Of a stretch of 64,000 bases of DNA, positions 37,492 through 47,800 are shown one piece after another (the first letter of the stretch is position 1; each line of letters opens with the position of its first letter). The stretch is from assembly GCA_026989275.1 (NCBI GenBank), contig JALSJQ010000009.1:186001-250000 (forward strand), written 5' to 3'. This stretch comes from Albidovulum sp. GTDB lineage: Bacteria > Pseudomonadota > Alphaproteobacteria > Rhodobacterales > Rhodobacteraceae. A model generated the notes under the pieces. It ran no database searches. It had not been told where the DNA came from and was given only the letters and a program-made list of their open reading frames with translations. The position numbers and the translations under genes were made by a program.

Positions 37492-39248
37492 CCGGCAAGC
37501 CCGCCTTTCTCGGCGTCGAGCACTCCCTCACCGGCCGACGCTGGACAGGGCCCGCACCCGAAACCGAGCGCGCCGCCGAAGCCATCGTCCAGGCCACCGA
37601 TCTGCCGCGGCCGGTCGCGCTGGTGCTGGCCGAGCGCGGCGTCCCGCCCCATGAAGCCCGTGCCTTCCTCGACCCGAAGCTGCGCGACCTGCTGCCCGAT
37701 CCGACCCTGCTGCGCGACATGGACAAGGCCGCAGCGCGCCTCGCCCGGGCCATCGCACGAAAGGAACGCATCGCCCTTTTCACCGATTATGACGTGGACG
37801 GCGCGGCCTCCGCCGCCCAGCTGATCGACTTCCTGCGCCCCTTCGGCATCACCCCCACCCTCTACGTGCCCGACCGGATCGACGAGGGCTACGGCCCCAA
37901 CCCCGCCGCCATGGCCGATCTCGCCAGCCGCCACGAGCTGATCCTCACCCTCGATTGCGGCACCCTCGCGCACGAGGCCCTCGCGGCGGCCCGGGCGGCA
38001 GACGTGGTCGTGATCGACCATCATCAGGGCGGCGAAACGCCGCCGCCGGCCCATGCGGTGGTCAATCCGAACCGGCAGGACGAGGACGGCGCCCTCGGCC
38101 ATCTTGCCGCGGCCGGGGTGGTGTTCCTCTTTCTCGTGCGGGTGCGGCGGCTCCTGCTCGAGGCGGGCCACGGGCACGCACCCGACCTCCTGCCCTTCCT
38201 CGATCTCGTGGCCCTTGCCACCGTGGCCGACGTGGTGCCGCTCGTCGGTGTCAACCGCGCCTTCGTGCGCCAGGGGCTGAAGGTGATGGCCCGACGGGCG
38301 CGCCCCGGCCTTGCCGCCCTCGCCGACGCCGCCGGCCTGAACGAGCCGCCCGACGCCTGGCATCTCGGCTTCGTCCTCGGTCCGCGGATCAATGCCGGCG
38401 GACGGATCGGCAAGGCCGATCTCGGCACCCGCCTTCTCGCCACCCGCGACAGGGCCGAGGCCGAGGCGATCGCCGCCAGGCTCGAGGCCCTCAACGCCGA
38501 ACGACGCGAGATCGAGGCGCGGATCCGGGCCGAGGCCGAGAGCGCCATCGAGGCGAAGGGAGCCACCGACGGCCCGCTCGTCTGGGCGGCCGGGGAAGGG
38601 TGGCATCCGGGCGTGCTCGGAATCGTCGCCGCCCGCATCAAGGAGCGCTTCAACCGCCCGAGCGTGGTTCTCGCCGATGACGGCACCACCGCCACCGGCT
38701 CGGCCCGATCGGTGGCCGGCATCGACATCGGCGCCGCCATCGCCCGACTGGCCCATGAAGGACTGATCCTCAAGGGCGGCGGCCACAGGATGGCGGCGGG
38801 CCTGACGGTCGAGAGCGGCCGGCTCGAGGCGGCGATGGCGCGGCTCGGCGCGCTTCTCGCCCGTCAGGGATCCGCGATGCTCGGCCCCGGAGAGCTCCGG
38901 GTGAGCGGGATCGTCCTGCCCGGGGCGGCAAGCCCCGAGCTGGTCGAGGAAATCGCTCGTGCCGGCCCGTTCGGTGCCGCGGCACCGGCGCCGCGATTCG
39001 TCCTGCCGGCCGCCGCCATTCTCGATGCCCGGCCGATGGGAGAAACCCATCTGCGCCTGCGGGCCGGGGAAGGCGGCAACAGCCTCGACATCGTCGCCTT
39101 CGGCGCCTTCGACAGCGCCCTCGGCCAGACGCTCGTGACCCGACGGGGCGAACGCTTCCATCTGCTCGGCCGCCTCGAGATCGACAACTGGGGCGGCCGT
39201 CGCAAGGTGCGCCTGCGCCTCGAGGATGCCGCCCCCGCCCATGACTGA
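37488..39248 (+). CDS. recJ: Single-stranded-DNA exonuclease RecJ
   Basis: 5'-3' exonuclease of 586 residues for recombination and mismatch repair. DHH phosphoesterase motifs: FTDYDVDGA near 98-106, LTLDCGTL near 153-160, VVIDHHQGG near 174-182; the DHHA1 domain has LKGGGHRMAAGLTV. The C-terminal OB-like part ends with RKVRLRLEDAAP. ATGA overlap with the acyltransferase suggests coupling. Slightly longer upstream frame rejected because it is the shadow of the previous gene. Confidence 0.93.
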   Translation: MTGKPAFLGVEHSLTGRRWTGPAPETERAAEAIVQATDLPRPVALVLAERGVPPHEARAFLDPKLRDLLPDPTLLRDMDKAAARLARAIARKERIALFTDYDVDGAASAAQLIDFLRPFGITPTLYVPDRIDEGYGPNPAAMADLASRHELILTLDCGTLAHEALAAARAADVVVIDHHQGGETPPPAHAVVNPNRQDEDGALGHLAAAGVVFLFLVRVRRLLLEAGHGHAPDLLPFLDLVALATVADVVPLVGVNRAFVRQGLKVMARRARPGLAALADAAGLNEPPDAWHLGFVLGPRINAGGRIGKADLGTRLLATRDRAEAEAIAARLEALNAERREIEARIRAEAESAIEAKGATDGPLVWAAGEGWHPGVLGIVAARIKERFNRPSVVLADDGTTATGSARSVAGIDIGAAIARLAHEGLILKGGGHRMAAGLTVESGRLEAAMARLGALLARQGSAMLGPGELRVSGIVLPGAASPELVEEIARAGPFGAAAPAPRFVLPAAAILDARPMGETHLRLRAGEGGNSLDIVAFGAFDSALGQTLVTRRGERFHLLGRLEIDNWGGRRKVRLRLEDAAPAHD

Positions 39249-39331
39249 GCCTCCCGCCGCGGCCGCATCGCCCAAGCGCCATGCGGGAAAATTCCGCGAC
39301 GGAAATTCCCGATCTCGACCCCAAAAACCTC

Positions 39332-39360
39332 TTGAACCCGCCTTCGGCTGCGACTAAAAG
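39332..39360 (+). promoter_or_regulatory. Promoter of tRNA-Glu
   Basis: TTGAAC (39332-39337) and TAAAAG (39355-39360) are 17 bases apart and 20 bases before the tRNA 5' end. Confidence 0.6.
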
Positions 39361-39380
39361 CCTGCTCACACCGACGGCAC

Positions 39381-39455
39381 GGCCCGTTCGTCTAGTGGTC
39401 AGGACGCCAGGTTTTCAACCTGGAAACAGGGGTTCGATTCCCCTACGGGCTGCCA
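39381..39455 (+). tRNA. tRNA-Glu (anticodon TTC)
   Basis: Cloverleaf of 75 bases with acceptor stem GGCCCGT / ACGGGCT, anticodon stem CCAGG / CCTGG with loop TTTTCAA, and T-arm AGGGGTTCGATTCCCCT. The 3' CCA is encoded. Anticodon TTC reads GAA and GAG. It is the only RNA gene I can identify here. Confidence 0.95.
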
Positions 39456-39783
39456 TCCCCTCCATGCGAAAGCCGGGTGCGCAAAAACCGGACGCATCGA
39501 AATCGTCGCCCCGGGGAAAGCGCTTCGGGGCATAGGCACCGCGGCCGCCCCGAGGTCGATGCCCCGGACAGACGGTCCGGCGCAGGCATCCACAGGATGG
39601 CGCGACAATCCTTCCCTGCGTGTGTAACTTTCATGTTTGTCTGAAATTGTCGGCAATTCTCCCTCGCAAACCGCCGGCATATACCTCGGATTAACCTTTG
39701 GCGGGTTATATGGGCTCGAGTGACGGGCGGCGCGCCTTTCGCGGCGCCTTCGGGCACCACCTCGCAGCAGGCAGGGGACGGGG
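39456..39783. other. Spacer of 328 bases between tRNA-Glu and the H-NOX-like gene
   Basis: No gene recognised. The right part (39620-39720) is AT-richer than average and contains ATTG-TCGG-CAAT, a short inverted repeat, and GTTATAT near 39705 that could be a -10 box without a clear -35. The regulatory signal for the signalling pair is probably here. Confidence 0.5.
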
Positions 39784-40377
39784 ATGCACGGGTTGATCAA
39801 TTACGGCCTTCAGAAATTCTTTCAGGCCGTCCACGGAGAGGAAATCTGGAGCCGGATCGTGGCCCAAGGCGCCCTGCCGCGGGACGGTTTCGAGCCGATG
39901 CTGACCTATGACGACCACCTGACCGAGGCGATGCTGGCCGCCGCCGAAACCGTCCTCGGCGAGAAGCGCGTGGACTTTCTCGAGGATTTCGGCACCTTCC
40001 TCGTCGCCCATCCGCTCTGCAAGCCGGTGCGCCGGCTCCTGCGTTTCGGCGGCGAGAGTTACGAGGACTTTCTCCACTCGGTCGAGGAGCTCGGAGACCG
40101 CGCCCGCCTCGCCCTGCCCGATCTCGACCTGCCGCAGCTCGTTCTCGAGGAAGCGGGGGCGGGTCGGTATGCCGTCCGCTGCCGGTGGAATCGCCCCGGC
40201 TTCGTGCCGGTGATCGTGGGCATCCTCCGGGCCTTGGCCGACGATTACGGCGCGCTTGTCCTCGTCGAAGCCGCCGGGGCGCCCCCCGAGGCGCGCGAGG
40301 CGAAGATCGCCGTCACCCTTCTCGACGGCGCCTTCGCTTCGGGCCGTGCCTTCTCCCTCGGAGTGCTGCGCGAATGA
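39784..40377 (+). CDS. H-NOX-like (HNOB) sensor lacking the usual heme histidine
   Basis: Protein of 197 residues with the H-NOX fold pattern: MHGLINYGLQKFFQAVHG at the start, VDFLEDFGTFLV, the FLHSVEELGDRARLALPDL helix and a C-terminal part ending SLGVLRE. In heme-binding H-NOX proteins the helix reads like F-L-x-x-L-x-x-L-H-D; here residue 104 at the His position is Gly. The Y-x-S-x-R propionate motif is also altered (YAVRC). H98, six residues earlier, is the only nearby histidine. It may bind no heme, or bind it differently. Its stop overlaps the start of the diguanylate cyclase gene. Confidence 0.8.
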   Translation: MHGLINYGLQKFFQAVHGEEIWSRIVAQGALPRDGFEPMLTYDDHLTEAMLAAAETVLGEKRVDFLEDFGTFLVAHPLCKPVRRLLRFGGESYEDFLHSVEELGDRARLALPDLDLPQLVLEEAGAGRYAVRCRWNRPGFVPVIVGILRALADDYGALVLVEAAGAPPEAREAKIAVTLLDGAFASGRAFSLGVLRE

Positions 40378-41474
40378 CCGAGGATGGAAACGGGATGATC
40401 GCACGAAACGACATGCAAAGGGCCGGGGAGACGGAGGAAGGCGAAACCGGCACTCCTGCATCGGCGGAGGCGGGACAGGCGGTCTTGCAAGTGCCCGTGG
40501 CGGCCTTCGACCGGCTCGCCCCGATCAGCCTCTGGGCCCGAACGGACGGCATCATCACCCATGCCGGGCCGACGCTCGCCAAGATCGTCCGACAGCCTCT
40601 CCTGGGGGAGGATCTGTTCGCCCTGTTCGATTTCCGCCAGCCGCGGGCCCTGTCCTCCCTCGAGGACCTTCCTTCCGCCGGCTTGCGCGTTCTCCTGCGC
40701 CTGAGGGCGGATCCGGCCATCGGCTTCCGGGGGCTGGCGCTGCCGATCGACGGGCGGATCTTCGTGCAGCTTGCCGCCGGAATCAGCCTGCTCGAACGTC
40801 TCGGCGAGTTCGCCCTGACCGCCGCCGATCTCTCTCCGGCCGATCTGACGAGCGAGATCCTCTATCTCCTCGAGGCCCAGGCCGCGGTTCTCAGGCAATC
40901 CCGCGATCTCAACCGGCGGCTCGAGGAAGCCCGTGCCCGCGCCCGGAAACAGGCGCTGACCGACCCGCTCACGGGGCTGTGGAACCGGCGCGCCATGCTC
41001 GATCTGCTCGAAACCCTCATCGCGGCCCGCACGCCCGAACCCTTCGCGCTGATGCAGATCGACCTCGACCATTTCAAGAAGGTCAACGACACGCTCGGCC
41101 ATGCCGCCGGCGATCATGTTCTCAGGCGGGTGGCCAAGATCCTGCGCAGCGAGACCCGCCGCGAGGACCTGGTGGCCCGCGTCGGCGGGGACGAATTCGT
41201 GCTGATCTTCCGCTCCGTGACCGACCCGAAGGACATCGACGCCATCGCCCGCCGGATCATTGCCCGGCTCGAGGAACCGATCCCCTTCGAGGGGCACGAA
41301 TGCCGCATCTCGGCATCGATCGGCACGACCTTCTCCCGGCACTACACCCGCCTCGACGTGGACAGGATGCTCGAAGACGCCGACCGGGCCACCTACGCCT
41401 CGAAACGGGCCGGGCGCGGCTGTCATCACATCCACACCCCGGATCTGCACGAAGACCGCTCCGCCCCTCCCTGA
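40374..41474 (+). CDS. HNOBA-GGDEF diguanylate cyclase
   Basis: Protein of 366 residues. Residues about 38-150 match the HNOBA (PAS-like) domain that accompanies H-NOX partners (FDRLAPISLWARTDGIITHAG ... FVQLAAGISLLERL). A coiled-coil signalling helix spans about 158-195. The GGDEF domain follows (DPLTGLWNRRAML, then GGDEF at 271-275). The RxxD inhibitory site (R262-D265) is present five residues before it, so product inhibition by c-di-GMP is likely. The ATG overlaps the H-NOX-like stop, so the two are co-produced; the pair should set c-di-GMP levels. Confidence 0.87.
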   Translation: MTEDGNGMIARNDMQRAGETEEGETGTPASAEAGQAVLQVPVAAFDRLAPISLWARTDGIITHAGPTLAKIVRQPLLGEDLFALFDFRQPRALSSLEDLPSAGLRVLLRLRADPAIGFRGLALPIDGRIFVQLAAGISLLERLGEFALTAADLSPADLTSEILYLLEAQAAVLRQSRDLNRRLEEARARARKQALTDPLTGLWNRRAMLDLLETLIAARTPEPFALMQIDLDHFKKVNDTLGHAAGDHVLRRVAKILRSETRREDLVARVGGDEFVLIFRSVTDPKDIDAIARRIIARLEEPIPFEGHECRISASIGTTFSRHYTRLDVDRMLEDADRATYASKRAGRGCHHIHTPDLHEDRSAPP

Positions 41475-42328
41475 TCTCCGCAATCCCGCAACCGGAAATC
41501 GAGCACCGGGTCTTCAGGGAGAGCGACCCGGCGCCCCCCGATCGCGGGTCGGGCAACGGCACTCGCGCCGCGGCCGTCTCCACCCATCTGCCGCCGCGCG
41601 GCAGGCGGCCAGCGGCGGTGCGCGACGCCATCCCTCCGCCGGAGCCGATCGACGTGAACGGTCATCCGACCGAGGCCGCGATGCGCTTTCGCAGCCCCGG
41701 CAAGGCCGAGGCTTCTCCCGATCCTTCCTTCACGCACGCCGGGAAGGAAATCACCGCCCGGATTCGTGCTGCCGGGGCGAAGATCGCCCGCTCATCCCTT
41801 CGCCCGCACCTGCCGCGGGCCGCGCCCTCCATTCACCCGGACCCTCCGACACGGGTTCGCCTTCCTCGCCGGAACCGGATCGCCCATCACGACCTCTCCC
41901 CTGCTCGCAGCCGGACGAGTTCACAGCCCCAGCTGGCGGGCGAAGGTCCCGGTTTCGCGGGTGGTGTAAGGGCTGCCGTTGTCGGAGAGCATCTCGATCG
42001 TCTCGGGCGCCCGAGAGGTGCTTGAGCGCCGCTCCACCGCCATGCATTCACCCTTCCTGGGCCAACCGGAGGAGTTCGAGCGATGATCCGCCCGCCCGCG
42101 TCACTGGCACCCACCGGAGCCCACCCATCTTCACCGGGACATTTCCTTCTGCACAGGCCCCCTTCGCTCGCGCCTGTCGGCTGTCGCAGCTCTGCCGCGC
42201 CGGACGACCACCGCGCGTTCGCCCTCCTTGACCAGGGCCGGGTTGCCGCCATGCGCTCTCCCGCCTTTTCCTGACCGCAGCCGTTTCCGTGGCCAGCGCC
42301 GGACGATTTCGGACGATGCCCTGCCCGC
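41475..42328. other. Degenerate spacer of 854 bases with a transposase remnant
   Basis: The convergent gap between the diguanylate cyclase and MazG genes. Apart from the transposase fragment at 41921-42043 it contains only short frames with no family resemblance. The composition is GC-rich but codon-like structure is poor, as in decayed mobile DNA. I could not find inverted-repeat ends. Confidence 0.5.
41921..42043 (-). pseudogene. IS3-family transposase (OrfB) remnant
   Basis: A 40-residue reading on the minus strand contains SRAPETIEMLSDNGSPYT followed by TRETGTFARQLGL and a stop. The LSDNGSxYT core holds the second catalytic Asp of the DDE domain in IS3-type OrfB, and the RAP-x-x-IE lead-in and FARQLGL follow-on match that family. 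The protein is cut off on both sides: no DDE Glu region follows and the N-terminal part is not recognisable. So this is a scar rather than an active element. Confidence 0.65.
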
Positions 42329-43240
42329 TCACCCCCCTCGCCCGCATCCGCCGGGTGCCGCGTCCTCTGCCTCTCCCGGCCGGTCGCCCGCCATGCGCTC
42401 GCTTTCCTTGGTCGCCTGCCAGAGCGCTTCCATTTCCGCAAGCGTGGCCTCCTCCGGCCTGCGCCCGGTCGCCGCCAACGCCGCTTCGACATGACGGAAA
42501 CGGCGGGTGAACTTGTCGTTCGCGCGTCTCAGCGCCTCCTCCGGGTCGATGTCGAGATGGCGGGCGAGATTGACGAGCGCAAAGAGAAGATCGCCGAACT
42601 CCTCCTCCCGCTTCGCCATATCGGTGCCGGCAGCAGCCAGTTCGTCGATCTCCTCGCGGATCTTGTCGGTGACCGCTGCCGGGTCGTCCCAGTCGAAACC
42701 GACCCGGGCCGCCCGCTTCTGCAGCTTGAGCGCCCGGGTGAGCGCCGGCAGCGCCAGGGCCACGTCGTCGAGAACGCCGCCGGCCCCCTTCCCGACCCGC
42801 TCGGCCGCCTTGAGGCGCTCCCAGTCCCGCATCTGCTCCTCGGCACTCTTGTCGCGATCCTCGCCACCGAAGACATGAGGATGGCGGGCCACCATCTTGT
42901 CGGCGATGCGCTCGACGATGCTGTCGAAATCGAAATGGCCGCCCTCGGCGCCCATCTGCCCGTGATAGACCACCTGCAGGAGCAGATCGCCGAGCTCGCC
43001 CTCGAGGTCGCGCATGTCGCTGCGGGCGATGGCGTCGGCGACCTCATAGGCTTCCTCGATGGTATAGGGCGCGATCGAGGCGAAATCCTGCGTGATGTCC
43101 CACGGACAGCCGCTCTCGGGGTCGCGCAGGCGGCGCATGATCTCCCTGAGCCGCGCGATGCCACCACCGCGCGTCAGGCAGAGCGCGTCGCTCTCTTCCC
43201 GGGGCAGCGGGCGGGTGCGAGAGGAAGTATCGTCGGTCAT
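42329..43240 (-). CDS. mazG: Nucleoside triphosphate pyrophosphohydrolase MazG
   Basis: Housecleaning enzyme of 303 residues with two MazG domains that hydrolyses NTPs to NMPs. ExxE-type motifs are visible in DLEGELGDLLLQVVYHGQM and EEFGDLLFALVNLARHL, with ALRRANDKFTRRF closing the second. The C-terminal tail is Gly/Pro rich. It starts 31 bases after the P450 stop and may be co-transcribed with it. Confidence 0.92.
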   Translation of the reverse strand: MTDDTSSRTRPLPREESDALCLTRGGGIARLREIMRRLRDPESGCPWDITQDFASIAPYTIEEAYEVADAIARSDMRDLEGELGDLLLQVVYHGQMGAEGGHFDFDSIVERIADKMVARHPHVFGGEDRDKSAEEQMRDWERLKAAERVGKGAGGVLDDVALALPALTRALKLQKRAARVGFDWDDPAAVTDKIREEIDELAAAGTDMAKREEEFGDLLFALVNLARHLDIDPEEALRRANDKFTRRFRHVEAALAATGRRPEEATLAEMEALWQATKESERMAGDRPGEAEDAAPGGCGRGG

Positions 43241-43271
43241 GGCAACGATCCCGGAGAGAGGAAAGGCAGGG

Positions 43272-44465
43272 TCAGCGGCGGCACACCATCAGCTCTTCGA
43301 GGCCGCGGAAATGATAGCGCATGGCATAGCGCGGCCGCCCGGCAAGCGCCAGATCGGGGCAGCGCCGTTGCAGGATCGGCAGGGCGCGCATGAGCTCGAG
43401 TCGTGCCAGGGGCGCACCGATACAGAAATGGATGCCGGCACCGAAGGCCAGATGCGGCCTGACGGGGCGGGACGGGTCGAACCGGGCCGGCGCCTCCCAC
43501 ACAGCCGGGTCGCGCCCGGCGGCCGCGAGCAGGAGACCGATCTCGTCGCCACGCGCGAAAGGGTGCCCCCCGATCTCGAGCGGCTCATGGACATGGCGGG
43601 TGAAGAGATGAAGCGGCGGATCGAAGCGCAGGATTTCCTCGACGGCGCGCCCGGTGGCGGCCTCGTCGGCGAAGGTGGCTTCCGTCCAGAAACCGTGTTC
43701 GATCAGGGCCTTGATACCGTTGCCGAAGGCGTGGACCGTGGCCTCGTGCCCGGCGTTGAGCAGGAGGATGACGGTGGTGACGAGCTCGTCGGTCGTCAGC
43801 CGCCGTCCTTCGCTCTCGGCAGTTACCAGCCGACCGATAAGATCTTCCGTGGGGCGCCGGCGCCGCTCGGCCACGAGATCGCGGACAAAGGCGGCGAAGT
43901 CGCGCGCGGCCGCTTCGGCAGCCTCCTCCCGCGCGCGGGTGCGGCCGGCCTGATACATCGCCACCATGGCATGGGACCAGGACAGGAGCCGGGGCGCCAT
44001 TTCCTCGGGAACGCCGAGCAGACGGCAGATGGTCCGCACCGGTATCGGCTCGCAGAAGGCCGCAAGAAGATCGAAGGAGCCCTCTGCCGGAAAGGCGTCG
44101 ATCAGCGCATGGGCCATCTCGTCGATCATCGGCGCCAGAGCGGCGATTGCCCGCGAGGTGAAGGCCCGCATGACGAGGCTGCGCAGCCGCGTATGATCGG
44201 GTGGTTCGATCTCGAGCAGCGAATGACGCTCGAGGGCGTAGAAGGTCGCAAGATGGTCGGGAGGCGGCACCTTCTTCTCGGCCGGCACTTCGCGACCAAG
44301 GCGGCGGTCGCGCAGGAGCCGGTTGACGAGGGCATGATCGACGCAGCCGGCAAGGCCGTACTCCTGCCAGAAGAAGACCGGGCCGAGCGCCCGGGCGCGC
44401 TCGTAGAAGGGATAGGGGTCCTGAACGAATGCGGGATCGGTGGGGGACTGGCTCAGGCTCTGCAT
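43272..44465 (-). CDS. Cytochrome P450
   Basis: Soluble bacterial P450 of 397 residues. The oxygen-binding I helix is seen as LLLNAGHEATVHAFGNG (His in place of the more usual Glu/Thr arrangement is common in CYP relatives), the ExxR motif as EEILR, and the heme loop as FGAGIHFCIGAPLARLE with the thiolate Cys. No dedicated ferredoxin or reductase is adjacent; the substrate is unknown. The start at MQSLSQSP was chosen because the fold begins just after it; the long upstream frame has no P450 similarity. No strong ribosome binding site. Confidence 0.88.
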   Translation of the reverse strand: MQSLSQSPTDPAFVQDPYPFYERARALGPVFFWQEYGLAGCVDHALVNRLLRDRRLGREVPAEKKVPPPDHLATFYALERHSLLEIEPPDHTRLRSLVMRAFTSRAIAALAPMIDEMAHALIDAFPAEGSFDLLAAFCEPIPVRTICRLLGVPEEMAPRLLSWSHAMVAMYQAGRTRAREEAAEAAARDFAAFVRDLVAERRRRPTEDLIGRLVTAESEGRRLTTDELVTTVILLLNAGHEATVHAFGNGIKALIEHGFWTEATFADEAATGRAVEEILRFDPPLHLFTRHVHEPLEIGGHPFARGDEIGLLLAAAGRDPAVWEAPARFDPSRPVRPHLAFGAGIHFCIGAPLARLELMRALPILQRRCPDLALAGRPRYAMRYHFRGLEELMVCRR

Positions 44466-44839
44466 GACGGTGCTGCTCGCTGGATCGACCGAAGCATTGC
44501 CCGTCACCCCTCTCAAGGTCAACGCGGAAAAGACACCGGCATCCGGGACGGGCGCCAGGATGGTTCCGCCTCCGAACAGGAGAACGGAAGGGGCGAAACG
44601 GACGGGCGTTCGCGGCGCTTGCACCACGGCCATCCCGCGGCGGACCCGAACGAGACTCGCCCCCCCGGAGCCGGAAACCCCGCACCGGGCCGCGCAGATG
44701 CCGCCCGAATGGCTGCAACCGGTGACGGAAGACGGGGCCGGGGCGGCGGCGCAGAAGGGGGCAGCCTCCGCCCGTCGCGCCGCCACGAAGGAAGATGGGG
44801 CCCCGAAGGGCCCCACCCGGTTCGATATTCCGGCTGCGA
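44466..44839. other. Spacer of 374 bases between autotransporter end and P450
   Basis: Both flanking genes are on the minus strand, so this should hold the autotransporter terminator and the P450 promoter. Only the terminator hairpin at 44797-44814 is clear. The reading frames here lack recognisable proteins. Confidence 0.5.
44797..44814 (-). terminator. Terminator after the autotransporter
   Basis: On the minus strand GGGGCCC-TTCG-GGGCCCC, a seven-pair G/C stem with a stable TTCG tetraloop, followed by ATCTTCCTTCG. It lies 26 bases past the stop codon. Confidence 0.6.
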
Positions 44840-47800
44840 TCAGAACTTCCAGTCGAAACGCGCCCCGGCGCCGAAGGACTTGTCGGTCGAGGAGACCTCG
44901 CCATCGGCGTAGATGTTGAGGCTCCAGGGCATGGTCTGCCCGCTCACCTGGAGGCCGATGCGCAGCTTCGCCGAATTGTAGGCGTTCGAGGCCGTGTAGT
45001 TGAGCGTCGAGCCGGAGGTGAAGGCAACGGTATTGTTGCCGTTCAGCTCGCTGCCGATGCTCGCCCCGCCATACCAGCGGAAGTTGCGGCCGCCCTGCGT
45101 ATAGCGGGAGCTGACGCGGAAGCCGACCTCGGCCCGGGTGCTGTCGTTCGTGCCCGGGTTGATCGTGGTGCCGAGAGACGAGAAGCTGCCCATCTGGGTC
45201 CGGGTCCACGACACCCGCACGAACGGGTCGAACATGGTGGTCGTGCCGAGAGCGAAGCGACCGCCCATCTCGACATCGACACCGGTGCTGTTGCCGGTGA
45301 AGCTCTGGGCGGTGTAGCCGGTCGGCACGCCCTGCACCGTGGCCAGCGTCGGCGCGTTCCAGCTGTTGGACTGGTTGTCGCGCTTGACGGTCAGGCTGAA
45401 GTGCAGCCCGTTCGCCATCCGGTAGCCGCCATAGACACCGAAGCTCGTGCCGGTGTAATTCGCCGTCGTCGCGGTGTTCGACGAGGTGAAGTTGAGGTTC
45501 GAGCTGTAGGTGCCGACGAAGCCGCCGACGAAGAAGCTGCCGGTGCTGCTGTCGCCGCCCTCGAAGTCGCGGTCGAAGCCGACCATCAGGCCGCGGGTCT
45601 TCTGCCGGTAGCCGGTATCGTAGGTGTAGGTCTGCCCGTAGAGCGTGTAGGAGGCGGACCGGTCACGCTGCGCCCAGCTGGCGGCAGCCGTGGCCCAGAA
45701 GCCGTCCCGGCCGGTTTCGCGCAGCTCGAACCGACGGTCGGCGACCGCACCCAGCGTCTCGTGCCAGGCGTTCTGGGCACCGGCGACCACGAAGGGCATC
45801 TCCTGCGCTTCCTGATCGGGCACCGAGGCGATCACGAACACGTCGGCGGTGCTGCGGCCCGGATTGGCACGGGTGTTGTCGAGGAACAGGTCGTAGAGCC
45901 AGAAGCCCTTGTCAACCGCGCCTCCCGAGAGCGTCATGTTCGACCGGGCAGCCCCCGTGCCGGTATTCTCGACCCGCACCACCTCGGCGCCGATCGGGTT
46001 GAAGGAACCCGGCGTGCCGAAGTTGGTGTCGTTGACGACCAGCGTCGTGGTGCCGGTCATCACGCCACCGTTGGCCGCATCGCCCGCGGTGCCGATGGTG
46101 ACGAGGTCGCTCGGCGCGGGATCGGCCCCGAGGAAGGTGTCCACCTGGAGCGTGCCGCCACCGTTGAAGGTGGTGGCCCCGACGCCGGCATTGGCCAGCG
46201 TCAGCCGGTCGGTGGTAAGCGACGCGGTGCCGAGGCCGTTCTGCATGTCGATCAGCCCGGTATTGGTGATCGACTCGAGGCCGGAGACGGTCACGTCCGT
46301 GGCGTTGGTGTTGGTCTTGTCGGCCACCACCATCTGCCCCTGGTTGTCGATGCTGTCGGTCCCGCCGCCCAGCACCGAGCTGTGCACCCCGCCGTCGGCC
46401 GCCGCCATGTCCCACACACCGGTGGAGGTGATGGTGATGGCGTCGTCGCTGGCACCACCGTCGATGTCACCGAGCACCGTGCCGGCGATGGTCAGGCTGT
46501 TGGCAACGCCCGCATTCGCAGCGAAGCTGACCGCCTGCTGGCTTGCGGCCGAGACCGTGGCCCCGAAATCGACCTGCACGGTCTGCGTGCCGACCCCACC
46601 TAAGGAAATGATGCCCCAGCCGGGTGCGATTCCCCCGGTGACATCCTGCATCACGTGGATTGTCGCGTTGCCACCACCGCTTGACACATAGATACCGTTG
46701 ATCGCACCCGTGATGACACCGTTCTGAGCCACGTTCACCGCCCCGCTAGCGCTGACGACGTGAATGCCGGAGCCATCAAGCGAGGTGAGGTTCCCGCCCC
46801 CGTTAATGGTGACGTCACTGATACCTGATGTCACATGAATCGCATGTGCAACTGCTCCGCTAGCGGTCAGATCTGCATCAGCAGTCACCGTCGCCGTACC
46901 GGCATTGACCGCAACATTGATCACATGGGATGCCGTCGTATCGACGACGACCCCGTTCGCGATGGTGACGACCACATCGCCGCCGCCTGTCTGATCCACA
47001 TTGACAGCAGTGCTCCCGGCATCGAGCGTTCCGCCGGTCACCGCCACGTCAATCGCGCCGGAACCGCTGCCCGTCGCATGAATCGCGTTCTGCGTGGCGT
47101 AGATCCCGACATTGGAGGCGATCGACGTGCGGCCGTCCACCGCCTCGGTATAGATGCCGTATTGGGTGACCGGCGTGCCCATGCTGCCGATGTCGCCTGC
47201 CGGCGTCACCGTCACCGTGCCGGCGCCGGTGGTCGTGGCCCAGATGCCGTTGGCCAGCGCACCCGAGATCGGGCCGGTCCCGGTCACCGAGACATTGCCG
47301 CCGGCGGAGGAGGCCTCGATCCCGATGCCGCCGGTCGCGGTCACCGAGCCGATATTGCTCACCGTGACATTGCCGGCGCCCGTGCTCATGGCGTGGATGC
47401 CGCCCGAAGCGCCGCCCGCCACGCTGCCCAGACCGGTGACATCGACCGCGCCGTTGCCGGCCACATGCGCCCGCACGCCCCAGGAGCTGCCGGCGATGTT
47501 GGCCACGTTGCTGATCGCGATGGCACCGCCCGCGGTCACGGCCTCGATGCCGTTGGCCGCGGCCGCCGTGGTCTGCACGGTGTTGTCGGTCGTGCCGGCG
47601 ATGGTGATCATGCCGAGATCGCTCTCGGCATAGATGCCGCGCCCGCCCGTGCTGGTGACCGTCCGGGTCGGCGACAGGGTGATCGAGACGGTGCCGAGGC
47701 CGGCGCCACCGTTGTCGGTGATCGCGCTGATGCCGTCCCCGGTTCCGCCGCTGACGTTGCCGTCGCGAGCCACGACCACATTGCCGTCGCCGCCGGTGGT

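Noticed and set aside
39281-39535. Small open frame across the tRNA-Glu gene
   Set aside because: It overlaps a clear tRNA and has no protein similarity.
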